Source: Asanoa ferruginea
Lineage (GTDB): Bacteria; Actinomycetota; Actinomycetes; Mycobacteriales; Micromonosporaceae
Assembly: GCF_003387075.1 (NCBI RefSeq)
Contig: NZ_QUMQ01000001.1
Location: forward strand, 6,572,001 to 6,636,000
Length of the DNA: 64,000 nucleotides
Reading direction: 5' to 3'
This document shows positions 45,170 to 55,000 of the stretch, one piece after another (the first letter of the stretch is position 1; the number at the start of each line of letters is the position of its first letter). A program made the translations under genes and the position numbers. A model generated the notes under the pieces. It was not told where the DNA came from. It ran no database searches and worked only from the letters and a program-made list of their open reading frames with translations.

Positions 45170-45603
45170 GTCAGGTCCGGCGGCACGTCGCCGAAGATCG
45201 GGCCGTAGAGGGCGGCGTCCTTGCGGATCAGCGCCGACTGGTGTGACCGGTGGAAGGCCTCGTCGCCCAGCCAGGGCGGCAGGTCGCCGGCGGCGCCCAA
45301 CGCCTGCACGTCGCGGACCTCGGTGATGCCGCACGCGGCGGCCAGGTCGGTGGTCAGCGTCGCGGCGCTGGTGTCGGCGCGGCCGGTCGCCGTCCACACG
45401 TCGGCCACGATCAGGCCGTAGCGGACCAGCGCCTCCTCGTACCCGGCCCACATCTTGACCGCGGGGTGGTGCCGGTAGCCGTGCCCGGCGACGGTGAGGC
45501 CGCGCAGGATCTGCACGTTCTCCACCCGTTGCTTGCCGAGCCGGGGCGGGTCGAGCACCTCGGCCGACCGGAGGAAGTCGGGGAAGGGCAGGAACGTCTG
45601 CAC
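45118..45603 (-). CDS. MSMEG_6728-like protein, pyrimidine-dimer glycosylase-related
   Basis: 161 residues from the GTG at 45603, two bases after the GH15 stop. The start V-Q-T-F-L-P-F-P-D-F, then LDPPRLGKQRVENVQILRGL and HHPAVKMWAGYEEAL, is typical of a small family related to endonuclease-V-type pyrimidine-dimer DNA glycosylases and common in actinobacteria. A later SHQSALIRKD segment is also conserved. Function is not established. Its 3' end runs 52 bases into the converging hydrolase gene. Confidence 0.8.
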   Translation of the reverse strand: MQTFLPFPDFLRSAEVLDPPRLGKQRVENVQILRGLTVAGHGYRHHPAVKMWAGYEEALVRYGLIVADVWTATGRADTSAATLTTDLAAACGITEVRDVQALGAAGDLPPWLGDEAFHRSHQSALIRKDAALYGPIFGDVPPDLTYVWPASDRPNGCAPPS

Positions 45604-45605
45604 GG

Positions 45606-47414
45606 TCAGCCGAGGGCGCGGTCGATGTTGAAGGCCGCGCTGATCAGGGCCAGGTGCGTGAACGCCTGCGGGAAGTTGCCGAGGTGTTCGCCGGTCGGGC
45701 CGAGTTGCTCCGCGTACAGGCCGAGGTGGTTGGCGTACGTGATCATCTTTTCGAACGCGAGCCGGGCCTCGTCGACCTGGCCGGCGCGGGACAGCGCCTC
45801 GACATACCAGAACGTGCAGATCGACATCGTGCCCTCTTCGCCCTCCAGGCCGTCCGGCGCCAGGTGGGGATCGTAACGGTAGACGAGGGAGTCGGAGACC
45901 AGCGTGTCGCCGAGCAGGTCGAGGGTGCTCAGCCACTTCGGGTCCGACGGCGCGATGAACTTCGACAGCGGCATCATCAGCACTGACGCGTCGAGCACGT
46001 GGCCGTCGCGGTGCTGCACGAACGCCTTCAGGTCCGGGTCCCAGAACCGGTCCATGATCTGGTGGTAGATGGCGTCCCGGGCCGCTCCCCAGCGGACCAG
46101 GTCGGCCGGCAACCCGCGCTGGTGCGCGACCCGGATCGCCCGCTCGATGGCGACCCAGCACATCAGCCGGGAGTAGAGGAAGTTGCGCCGCCCGCCGCGG
46201 GTCTCCCAGACACCCTCGTCGGGCTGGTCCCAGTTCTTGCAGACCCACTCGACGAACGTGGTCACGCCGTCCCAGACGCCGCTGGAGATCGGCTGGCCCC
46301 ACTTGTTGTAGAGGTAGATCGAGTCGACCAGCGCGCCGTAGATGTCGAGTTGGAGCTGGTTGACCGCGTCGTTGCCGACCCGCACCGGCGCGGAGCCCTC
46401 GTAGCCCTCGAAGTGGTCGAGCAGGCGCTCGGAGAGCGTGTCGCTGCCGTCGATCCGATACATGATCTGCAGCGGGCCTTCCGGATCGGCGTCGCTCTCC
46501 CGCACCCGGGCGGCGAGGAAGCCCATGAACGCGTCGGCCTCCTCGGTGAAGCCGAGCCGCAGCAGCGAGTAGGTGCAGAAGGCCGCGTCGCGGACCCAGA
46601 CGTAGCGGTAGTCCCAGTTGCGGCTGCCGCCGAGGCGCTCCGGCAGGCTGGTGGTCGGCGACGCGACGATCGCGCCGGTCGGTGCGTAGGTCATCAGCTT
46701 GAGGGTCAGCGCCGAGCGGTGCACCGCCTCGCGCCACCGGCCGCGGTAGCGCGACTGCGACAGCCAGCGCCGCCAGTAGGCGACGGTCGCCGTGAACTCC
46801 TCCTCGGCCTCCTCGGCGTTGCCGTAGGGGACCGAGTTGGCGGTGTCGGCGCGCTCGAGGCAGAACACCTCCGACTCGCCCTGCTTGAGCCGGAACGAGC
46901 TGATCACGTCGCCGTCGACCAACTCGAAGGGCGCGGTCGCGTTCAGCGCCAGGCTCAGCGACGCCGACTCGAAGATCGCCCGGGTGCCCTCCTGGCGCGC
47001 CGTGTGCGGTTGCAGCCCGTAGTCGAAGCGGGGTGCGATGTGCGCCCGGAACGGCAGTTCGCCGCGTACGCACCGGACCCGCCGGATCAGCCGGTGGTGG
47101 TCGGTCTCGGCGTTGTCGGCCGGCACGGGCATGTAGTCCTGGATCTCGGCGACGCCGTCCTCCGAGAGGAAGCGGGTGATCAGCACGTTGGTGTCGGGGA
47201 AGTAGAACTGCCGCGTGTTGGCCGGGACGTCTGTGGTCAGGGAGAAGAAGCCGCCCTTGTCACGGTCGAGGATCGAGGCGAACACGCTCGGCGAGTCGAA
47301 GCGCGGGATGCAGCACCAGTCGATGGTGCCATCGGTCCCGACGAGGGCCACGGTCCTGAGGTTGCCGATGAGGCCATGCTCGCCGATGGGGAGATATCGC
47401 TGCTCGTCCACCAT
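45606..47414 (-). CDS. GH15 glucoamylase/trehalase-like enzyme
   Basis: 602 residues, cytoplasmic (no signal). An N-terminal beta-sandwich (YLPIGEHGLIGNLRTVALVG, then to about 230) is linked to the (alpha/alpha)6 barrel with LGGSRNWDYRYVWVRDAAF, the predicted acid in DEGVWETRGG (E400, E404) and the predicted base in YAEQLG near the C-terminus. This is the layout of mycobacterial GH15 trehalases and glucoamylase-like proteins. It probably releases glucose from trehalose or maltodextrins. It forms a pair with the small downstream gene. Confidence 0.9.
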   Translation of the reverse strand: MVDEQRYLPIGEHGLIGNLRTVALVGTDGTIDWCCIPRFDSPSVFASILDRDKGGFFSLTTDVPANTRQFYFPDTNVLITRFLSEDGVAEIQDYMPVPADNAETDHHRLIRRVRCVRGELPFRAHIAPRFDYGLQPHTARQEGTRAIFESASLSLALNATAPFELVDGDVISSFRLKQGESEVFCLERADTANSVPYGNAEEAEEEFTATVAYWRRWLSQSRYRGRWREAVHRSALTLKLMTYAPTGAIVASPTTSLPERLGGSRNWDYRYVWVRDAAFCTYSLLRLGFTEEADAFMGFLAARVRESDADPEGPLQIMYRIDGSDTLSERLLDHFEGYEGSAPVRVGNDAVNQLQLDIYGALVDSIYLYNKWGQPISSGVWDGVTTFVEWVCKNWDQPDEGVWETRGGRRNFLYSRLMCWVAIERAIRVAHQRGLPADLVRWGAARDAIYHQIMDRFWDPDLKAFVQHRDGHVLDASVLMMPLSKFIAPSDPKWLSTLDLLGDTLVSDSLVYRYDPHLAPDGLEGEEGTMSICTFWYVEALSRAGQVDEARLAFEKMITYANHLGLYAEQLGPTGEHLGNFPQAFTHLALISAAFNIDRALG

Positions 47415-47423
47415 TTTCCGACG

Positions 47424-48473
47424 CTACGCGGGGGCCAGCTCTCCCGGTGCGGAACTGGCGATCCGGCCGCTGCGAATCCGGTCGCGGACCCAGGTGCCGG
47501 CGGGCTTGAGCTGCGCGGGGTCGGCGTAGGTGCCGGCCTTGCAGGTGCCCTTCTTGAACACCGCGCCGGAGCGCTTGTCGTCACTCCAGTTCCAGTTGGT
47601 CCAGCTGATCCGTTTGCTGGCCATGAGGTCCAGGTATTGCTGCGAACGGGTGAAGTCGTTGCCGCCGTCGCCGGTGTAGGTCTGTGTCCCGAACTCGGTG
47701 ACGAACATCGGCAGCTTGTCGGCCGCCCGGGTCAGCGTGTCCAGGTAGATCCGGCCGTGCGAGGCCGCGTAGAAGTGGAACGTGTACATCACGTTGGTCG
47801 CCCGCACCGGGTTGTTGACCACCTCGCGCTCGTCGGCGTCCTCTGACACGCCCAGCGACGACCAGGCCCGGGTCCCGACCAGCACGACCGCGTCGGAATC
47901 CTGCGCGCGGATGATCGGGATGACCTCTTCGGCGTACGACCGGATCCGGCTCCAGGAGACGTCGCTGGGCTCGTTGGCGATCTCGTAGAGGATGTTGTCG
48001 GCGGTCCGGTGCCGCTTGGCGATCTCGGTGAAGAAGGTCTTGGCCCGGCTCAGGTTGGCCTTCGGGTCGCCCGGGTCGAGGATGTGCCAGTCGACGATGA
48101 CGTAGAGGCCGCGCTCGGTGGCGAGGTCGATGTAGTCGTCGACGAGTTCGGTGAACTTCTTCGGGTTGCTGGCGTAGCCGTCTTCCTGGACATACATCGA
48201 GACCCGCAGGACGTCGGCCTTCCAGTCCTTGGCGAGCACGTCCAGCGACTTGGCGTTGACGCAGTTGGCATACCACTGGATGCCGTGTGTCGACATGCCG
48301 CGCAGTTGCACCTGCTGGCCGAACCGGTTGCACAGGCGCACACCGCAGACGTGCAGGGCGCCGTTGGTGCTGACCGGGGTGGCCTCCGGGGCGGCGGCAT
48401 CCGGGGTGGCAGCCGCCGTGGGTCCGATACCGACAGTCAGCGCCGTGACAACAGCCAGTAGCCAAGGAGTCAT
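47424..48473 (-). CDS. Secreted GH5 endoglucanase (cellulase)
   Basis: 349 residues from the ATG at 48473, which starts a short signal peptide (MTPWLLAVVTALTVGIGPTAAA). The GH5 barrel has LRGMSTHGIQWY, VIVDWHILDPGD, the acid/base E168 in YEIANEPS, H233 in TFHFYA and the nucleophile E260 in MFVTEFGTQ. No linker or cellulose-binding domain is attached. No ribosome site is visible; the transcript may be nearly leaderless. It hydrolyses beta-1,4-glucan outside the cell and lies divergent from the MFS gene. Confidence 0.93.
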   Translation of the reverse strand: MTPWLLAVVTALTVGIGPTAAATPDAAAPEATPVSTNGALHVCGVRLCNRFGQQVQLRGMSTHGIQWYANCVNAKSLDVLAKDWKADVLRVSMYVQEDGYASNPKKFTELVDDYIDLATERGLYVIVDWHILDPGDPKANLSRAKTFFTEIAKRHRTADNILYEIANEPSDVSWSRIRSYAEEVIPIIRAQDSDAVVLVGTRAWSSLGVSEDADEREVVNNPVRATNVMYTFHFYAASHGRIYLDTLTRAADKLPMFVTEFGTQTYTGDGGNDFTRSQQYLDLMASKRISWTNWNWSDDKRSGAVFKKGTCKAGTYADPAQLKPAGTWVRDRIRSGRIASSAPGELAPA

Positions 48474-48554
48474 GACATGAAGGTGATCACATGAGACGGG
48501 AGTGATCGGGCACACCCTGGCGCTGTCACTCATCCGGGTGGATTGTGGGAAAAC

Positions 48555-49976
48555 GTGCCTGCTGCCTCCGCCGTACACAGTGGCGTCGGGTTCCGGTCCG
48601 AACGCGGACCGGTCCTCGCCGCGGTGATGCTCTCCACCGCCCTGGTCGCCATCGACTCGACCATCATCGCGACCGCCGTCCCGTCGGTGGTCGACGACAT
48701 CGGCGGATTCAGCCAGTTCCCCTGGCTGTTCTCGATCTACCTGCTGGCCCAGGCGGTCACCGTTCCGGTCTACGGCAAGCTGGCCGATCTGTTCGGCCGC
48801 AAGCCGGTGATCCTGTGGGGCATCGGGGTCTTCCTGGTGGGCTCGCTGCTCTGCGGTTTCGCGACCAGCATGGCCATGCTGATCGTCTTCCGGGTCGTGC
48901 AGGGGCTCGGCGCCGGCGCCATCGCACCGGCCACCGTGACCATCGTCGGCGACCTCTACACGGTCGAAGAACGGGCCAAGGTGCAGGGGTACGTCGCCAG
49001 CGTGTGGGGCATCTCCTCGGTGGTCGGCCCGACTCTGGGCGGCGTCTTCAGCGAGTACGTCTCGTGGCGCTGGATCTTCTTCGTCAACCTGCCGCTCTGC
49101 GTGCTCGCCGGCTGGATGATCATGCACAGTTACCACGAGCGCCGGACGCCGGCCCGCCCGGTGATCGACTACCCGGGCGCGGTGCTGTTGACCGCCGGGC
49201 TGACCCTGGTGATCCTCGGCGTGCTGGAAGGCGGCCAGGCCTGGGCCTGGGACTCGACGGCCAGCATCGGGATCCTCGGCGCGGGCGCGTTGCTGCTCGC
49301 TGCCTTCCTGCTGGTCGAGCGGCGCAGCAGCGAGCCGGTGCTGCCGCTGTGGGTGTTCCGCCGCCGGCTGCTGGTGTCCAGCGGGGTGGTCTCGGCGGGC
49401 GCCGGCGCGGTGCTGTTGGGCCTGAGCTCCTACGTGCCGACGTACGCCCAGGTGGTGATCGGTGTCGGTCCGCTGGTGGCCGGGCTCGCGCTCGCCGCCC
49501 TGACGCTCGGCTGGCCGATCGCGGCCTCCCAGTCGGGCCGGGTCTACCTGCGGTTCGGCTTCCGCGCCTGCGCGATGACCGGGTCGGCGATCATCGTGGT
49601 CGGCGCGGCGTTGCTTCTGCTGCTCGACGGCGACACCAGCGTCTGGCAGGTCGGCGCGACCAGCCTGGTGATCGGCTTCGGGATGGGCCTCACGGTCAGC
49701 CCCACGCTGATCGCCTCCCAGTCCAGCGTCGGCTGGAAGGAGCGCGGCGTGGTCACCGCCAACAACATGTTCCTGCGGTCGATGGGCAGCGCGCTGGGCA
49801 CCGCCGTGTTCGGCGCGGTCGCCAACGCCACGTTGCGCGGCAGCGACGCCGATCCCGCTAAGCTCGTGCCCGCCGTGCACCACGTCTTCATCGGCGTGCT
49901 GGCGGTCGCGGTCGTCATCGCGGTAGCGGCGGCGCTGCTGCCGCGCCGGGCCGCCCCGGTGCTCGAAACGGCCTGA
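48555..49976 (+). CDS. MFS transporter, DHA2 family (EmrB/QacA type)
   Basis: 473 residues from the GTG at 48555; a TTG twelve bases earlier is an alternative. Fourteen hydrophobic segments are visible, with motif A GKLADLFGRKPV, motif C-like GISSVVGPTLGG and SWRWIFFVNLPL, diagnostic of the 14-helix drug/proton antiporters. D38 in the first helix (AIDSTIIATAVP) is also conserved. It exports drugs or natural products. No regulator is adjacent. Confidence 0.92.
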   Translation: MPAASAVHSGVGFRSERGPVLAAVMLSTALVAIDSTIIATAVPSVVDDIGGFSQFPWLFSIYLLAQAVTVPVYGKLADLFGRKPVILWGIGVFLVGSLLCGFATSMAMLIVFRVVQGLGAGAIAPATVTIVGDLYTVEERAKVQGYVASVWGISSVVGPTLGGVFSEYVSWRWIFFVNLPLCVLAGWMIMHSYHERRTPARPVIDYPGAVLLTAGLTLVILGVLEGGQAWAWDSTASIGILGAGALLLAAFLLVERRSSEPVLPLWVFRRRLLVSSGVVSAGAGAVLLGLSSYVPTYAQVVIGVGPLVAGLALAALTLGWPIAASQSGRVYLRFGFRACAMTGSAIIVVGAALLLLLDGDTSVWQVGATSLVIGFGMGLTVSPTLIASQSSVGWKERGVVTANNMFLRSMGSALGTAVFGAVANATLRGSDADPAKLVPAVHHVFIGVLAVAVVIAVAAALLPRRAAPVLETA

Positions 49977-50142
49977 CGACGGCGAGTTCGACCCGGAAGT
50001 TGTGTTATCCACGGCAGACATCGCGAAGGCCGCCGGAGTGATCTGTAAGGCCTTCTTATGTTCGACTTAAGGTTCGCCTCTCGGCGATCACCCGTACCTA
50101 AAGTTCGGGCTGCCCCACACTGATCGGCTCCGAGAGGCCTCG

Positions 50143-51291
50143 ATGTCAGACGAAAGCTCACCCCGGCGCCCGTTTCTGCGCCGGCGCTCCACCCTCGTCA
50201 CCGCGGTCGCGGTGGTCGCCGCCGTCGCCGCGACGATCGCGGTCACCACGGCCAACGCCAAGCCGGCCGCCCCGTCGGCGAGCAACACCGGTGCCGTCGA
50301 GGCCGCGGCCGTCGGGGACGCGGCCGACGCCGCGCTGCTCGGCACGCCGTCCGCCGGGCCGACCGCGACCGCGACGCAATCGCCCACTCCGCCGGCAGCC
50401 ACCAAGGCGCCGGCGCCGCCGCCGCCCGCCAAGCGGCCCGGGTGGGTCAACGTCGACCCGGCCAAGCAGGCGGCCGACGTCAAGGCGTTCTTCGCGATGA
50501 AGCCGCGGAAGATCACCAACAACCCGGTGACCGTTCCCGAGTTCAACGCTTCCTGCAAGGTGAGCCACCGCAACAACGACGACCCGATCGTCGCGCCGGG
50601 GCTGGCGGGCGCCTCGCACAACCACACGTTCATGGGCAACACGAGCACCGACGCGAACTCCACCGCCGCCTCGCTGTTCGCCAACAAGAAGACCACCTGC
50701 ACGCCGGCCCAGGACCACTCGGCCTACTGGATCCCCACGCTGCTCAAGGACGGCAAGCCGGTGCTGCCCAGTGGCGTCACTGTCTACTATGGATCCAGGC
50801 TGAAGGACCCGAGCAAGACGGTGCCGTTCCCGTTCGGCTTCCGCATGATCACCGGTGACGCCAAGAACCAGAAGGACACGCCCGACAAGCAGGGCAACCA
50901 CTTCTGGTGCGCGGGCATGGGCGGCGAGGTCGGCCGCACGCCCGACGGCGAGTGGCCGGTCTGCGCGAAGACCGCCAACCTGGTCCGCCAGGTCACCTTC
51001 CCCGACTGCTGGGACGGCGTGCACCTGGACAGCCCCGACCACAAGTCGCACGTCGGCCCGGCCGACCGGCAGGGAAAGTGCTCGGGCAAGTTCCCGGTGG
51101 CGATTCCGTCGGTGTCCTTCGTCATCGGCTATCCGCTGAGCACCGACACCACCGGCATCAAGCTGTCCTCCGGCACGGGCTTCTCGATGCACGCGGACTT
51201 CTTCAACGCCTGGGAGCCGAAGGCGCTCGCCGAGCGGGTGCGCAACTGCGTCGACCAGGGCGTCAAGTGCGGCTCCAACGGCCAGTTCTGA
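50143..51291 (+). CDS. Secreted DUF1996 protein
   Basis: 382 residues with GAGAGG before the ATG. A basic N-terminus and membrane/signal segment (TLVTAVAVVAAVAATIAVT, 17-35) are followed by a Pro-Ala-Thr-rich linker (about 65-97) and the DUF1996 domain. Conserved His/Cys blocks are SHNHTFMGN, FWCAGMGGEVG, FPDCWDGVHLDSPDHKSHV and FSMHADFFNAWEP. DUF1996 domains occur in fungi and actinobacteria, are secreted and often accompany carbohydrate-active enzymes; their activity is unknown. Confidence 0.9.
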   Translation: MSDESSPRRPFLRRRSTLVTAVAVVAAVAATIAVTTANAKPAAPSASNTGAVEAAAVGDAADAALLGTPSAGPTATATQSPTPPAATKAPAPPPPAKRPGWVNVDPAKQAADVKAFFAMKPRKITNNPVTVPEFNASCKVSHRNNDDPIVAPGLAGASHNHTFMGNTSTDANSTAASLFANKKTTCTPAQDHSAYWIPTLLKDGKPVLPSGVTVYYGSRLKDPSKTVPFPFGFRMITGDAKNQKDTPDKQGNHFWCAGMGGEVGRTPDGEWPVCAKTANLVRQVTFPDCWDGVHLDSPDHKSHVGPADRQGKCSGKFPVAIPSVSFVIGYPLSTDTTGIKLSSGTGFSMHADFFNAWEPKALAERVRNCVDQGVKCGSNGQF

Positions 51292-51325
51292 TGTTTTGAC
51301 CCCTTAGTCCCATTTCACGGGTACG

Positions 51326-51970
51326 GTGGGCCTCGTGGTGCTGGCGAGGTTGGCCCGGCGCGGCGGGCGCCGGGTCACCTCGCTCAGTCTTGCCGCCTGC
51401 GCCGGCGCGGTCGACCTGCTCGCCATCGCCGGCCTGGGTGGCGCCTTCGCGAGCATCATCACCGGCAACCTGGTCACCGCCGGCCTCGGCATCGGCACCA
51501 TCAACGATCACGCGTTCGCCGCTCCCGCGGTCGCCGTCGCCGGCTACGCGGCCGGCGTGGCGCTGGCCCTGCTCGTGCCGCGGTTCCGCTGGCCTGGCCA
51601 CCTGCTGGTCGAGCTGGCGTTGCTGGCCGCGCTCACCGCGGGCTGGATCGCCACCGACGGCGAGCCCGGCCGCACCACCCGGTTGCTGCTGCTCGCCACG
51701 GCCAGCGTGGCGATGGGCACCCAGAGCGTGGTCGCCGGCTGGCTGCACGAGTCGACCACCTACCTGACCGGCACCCTCACCGGAGCGGTGCACGATCTGG
51801 TCACCGGCCGCCGCGGCACCCGGGCCATCGCCATCGGCCAACTCGCCGCGCTGACCGCCGGTGCGACGGTCGCGGCGGCACTGTTCGAGGCGGCCCGCTG
51901 GGCCGTACCCCTGCTGGCGCTTTTTCTGTTGCTCGTGGCCATCGTGGGCCATCGGGTCGTGCCTCAGTAA
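51326..51970 (+). CDS. DUF1275 (YoaK) family membrane protein
   Basis: 214 residues, GTG start without a clear ribosome site. About six hydrophobic segments are present with the family signature AGAVDLLAIAGLGGAFASIITGN (22-44) near the N-terminus and STTYLTGTLTGAVHDL in the middle. The function of the family is unknown. It lies between two secreted proteins without close coupling. Confidence 0.83.
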   Translation: MGLVVLARLARRGGRRVTSLSLAACAGAVDLLAIAGLGGAFASIITGNLVTAGLGIGTINDHAFAAPAVAVAGYAAGVALALLVPRFRWPGHLLVELALLAALTAGWIATDGEPGRTTRLLLLATASVAMGTQSVVAGWLHESTTYLTGTLTGAVHDLVTGRRGTRAIAIGQLAALTAGATVAAALFEAARWAVPLLALFLLLVAIVGHRVVPQ

Positions 51971-51993
51971 GGGTTCCTTCCTTCTCCAAGGGA

Positions 51994-52022
51994 TTGACGG
52001 AGAGCGCTCTATCGGCCATCGT
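51994..52022 (+). promoter_or_regulatory. Promoter with LacI-like operator AGAGCGCTCT
   Basis: A -35-like TTGACG (51994-51999) is followed directly by the 10-base palindrome AGAGCGCTCT (52001-52010) and, 17 bases after the -35, CATCGT as a weak -10. The GAGCGCTC core resembles operators of cellulose/sugar LacI repressors such as CebR (known). No cognate regulator gene is nearby. Confidence 0.5.
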
Positions 52023-52080
52023 GTGGGCACGGCGTGGTCGGCGCACGCTTCATGACCGTCCCCATGAGAAAGGTCCGATC

Positions 52081-55000
52081 ATGTTGCGCAGAGCGCTGCT
52101 CTGCGTCGCCCTGGTGGCAGCGGCACTCGTCGGAATACCGGCGACACCCGCTCTCGCGGCCGACTTCTCCGTGCTGATTTTCAGCAAAACGGCGGGGTTC
52201 CGGCACGACTCGATCCCGGCGGGAATCGCCGCGATCCAGCAACTGGGCGCGCAGAACAACTTCACTGTCGAGGCCACCGAAGACGCCAACCAGTTCACTG
52301 CCGCAAACCTGGCCCGCTTCCAGGCCGTCATCTTCCTGTCCACCACCGGCGACGTGCTCAACGCCGCACAGCAGACCGCTTTCGAGGGCTACGTCCGCGC
52401 CGGCGGCGGCTACGCGGGCATCCACGCGGCGGCCGACACCGAATACGACTGGCCCTGGTATGGCAACCTGGTCGGTGCCTACTTCCTCCAGCACCCGGCC
52501 ATCCAGCAGGTGACCGTGCGGATCGAAGACGGCAGCCACCCGTCGACCGCCGGCCTGCCGACCAACTGGGTGCGCACCGACGAGCTCTACAGCTACCGCA
52601 CCAACCCCCGGGCCAACGTGCACGTGCTGGCCAACCTCGACGAGTCGACCTACACGGGCGGCGGGATGGGCGATCACCCGATCGCCTGGTGTCGCGCCTA
52701 CGACGGCGGTCGCACCTGGTATTCGGGCCTGGGACACACCCAGGAGAGCTACACCGAGGCCAACTTCCGGACCCACCTGCTGGGCGGCATCCGGTATGCG
52801 GCACAGGGCACCGGAAACTGCTCGGTCGGCTCCGGACCGGTCGACCCGCCGGGCAGCTTCGCCCAGGTGACCCTGGCCAAGGGCGTCGCCGAGACCGGTG
52901 AGCCGATGGGCCTGACCGTGCTGCCCGACCGGGGCGTGCTGCACACCTCGCGGGACGGCACGGTTCGCTACACCGACGCGGCCGGCAACACCAAGCTGGC
53001 GCTGACGCTGCCGGTCTACTCGCACGACGAGGAAGGCCTACAGAGCATCAAGGCCGACCCCGGCTTCGCCACCAACCGGTGGGTCTACCTCTATTACGCA
53101 CCACCACTGTCCACACCGGGCGGTGACTCGCCGACCACCGGCACCGCGGCGCAGTTCGCGCCGTTCGACGGCGTCAACCGGCTGGCGCGGTTCACCGTGC
53201 GGGCCGACAACACGATCGACCCGGCGTCGGCGGTGACCGTCCTCGACGTGCCGGCCAGCCGCGGCCAGTGCTGCCACGTCGGTGGCGACATCGACTTCGA
53301 CGCGGCCGGCAACCTCTACCTGTCGACGGGCGACGACACCAACCCGTTCGACTCGGCCGGCTACGCGCCGATCGACGAGCGCACCGACCGCAACCCGGCC
53401 TTCGACGCGCAGCGCTCCGCGGGCAACACCAACGACCTGCGCGGCAAGGTGCTCCGGATCAAGCCGTCGGCGGCCGGTGGCTACACCATCCCGGCCGGCA
53501 ACATGTTCGCCCCGGGCACCGCCAACACCAAGCCCGAGGTGTACGCGATGGGCTTCCGGAACCCGTTCCGGATGAGCGTCGACAAGGCGACCGGCATCGT
53601 CTACCTGGGTGACTACGGGCCGGACGCCGGCACCGCCGACCCCAACCGCGGGCCGGCCGGCACGGTCGCCTACGAGCGGATCACCCAGCCCGGCAACTAC
53701 GGCTGGCCCTACTGCTCCAACTACAACACCCCCTACAACGAGTACACGTTCCCCAGTGGACCGTCGCTTGGCCTCTACAACTGCGCCGGTGGCCCGACCA
53801 ACAACTCGCGCAACAACACGGGCCTGACCACCCTGCCGGCGTCGCGGGCGGCGTGGCTGCCGTACGGCGGCGGGCAGGACCCGCCGGGCATCTGCTGCGG
53901 CAGCCTCTCGCCGATGGGTGGCGCGGTCTACCGCTACAACGCCGGGCTCAACTCGGCCGTGAAGTTCCCGCCCTCCTACGACGGGAAGTTCTTCGCCACC
54001 GAGTTCGGCCGCCGGTTCATCAAGACCATCAACATCAACGCCAACGGCACGCCGGGCACCATCACCAACTTCCCGTGGACCGGGACCCAGGTGATGGACT
54101 ACGAGTTCGGCCCGGACGGCGCGCTCTACGTGCTCGACTACGGCACCGGCTGGTTCGGCGGCGACGCCAACTCGGCCGTCTACCGGATCGAATACCAGGT
54201 CACCGGCGGCAACCGGCCGCCCGTGGCGGTGGCGTCGGGCAACCCGACCGGCGGCACCGCGCCGCTGGCCGTGCAGTTCTCCTCGGCCGGGTCGACCGAC
54301 CCGGACGGCAACCCGCTGACCTACGCCTGGGACTTCCAGACCAACGGGTCGGTCGACTCCACGGCGGCGAACCCGGCGTTCACCTACGCGGCCAACGGGC
54401 AATACACGGCGACGCTGACGGTGCGCGATCCCTCCGGGGCCAGCGCAACGGCCAGCGTGGTGATCACCGTGGGTGGGCCGACGATCTCGGTGTCGGTGCC
54501 ACAGGCCGGCCGGCTGTTCAACTTCGGTGACCAGGTGCCGTTCACGGTCAACGTGACCGACCCGGCCAACCCGACGATCGACTGTTCCCGGGTCACGGTG
54601 ACCTACGTGCTCGGGCACGACTCGCACGGCCACCCGATCACCAACGTGACCGGTTGCTCGGGCACCATCCAGACGACGGTCGACGGCGAGCACGACGTCT
54701 CGTCGAACATCTTCGGCATCATCAACGCGGCCTACACGCCGCCGGGCTCGACCACCGCGATCAACGCGACCCCGGTGGTCATGCAACCCCGGCAGCGCCA
54801 GGCCGAGCACTTCGGCAACCAGTCGGGCGTCAGCATCGTGACGTCGGCGGCGGCCCAGGGTGGCAGCGCGGTCGGCAACATCAGCAACGGCGACTGGATC
54901 TCGTTCACCCCCTATTACCTGTCGGGGCTCGCGACCGGGTTCACCGCCCGGGTGTCGGCGCCGGCCGGTGGTGGCGGCACGCTCACGCTGCGGTCGGGTT

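Noticed and set aside
48483-48490. GTGATCAC palindrome between the GH5 and MFS genes
   Set aside because: Eight bases is too short to claim an operator without further copies.
48543-48545. TTG as start of the MFS gene
   Set aside because: The GTG at 48555 is a better start codon and the extra four residues have no support; it remains possible.
50005-50013. TTATCCACG, one base from the DnaA box
   Set aside because: It is a single copy in a gap between unrelated genes, with no AT-rich region, no further boxes and no dnaA or dnaN nearby, so it is most likely chance.
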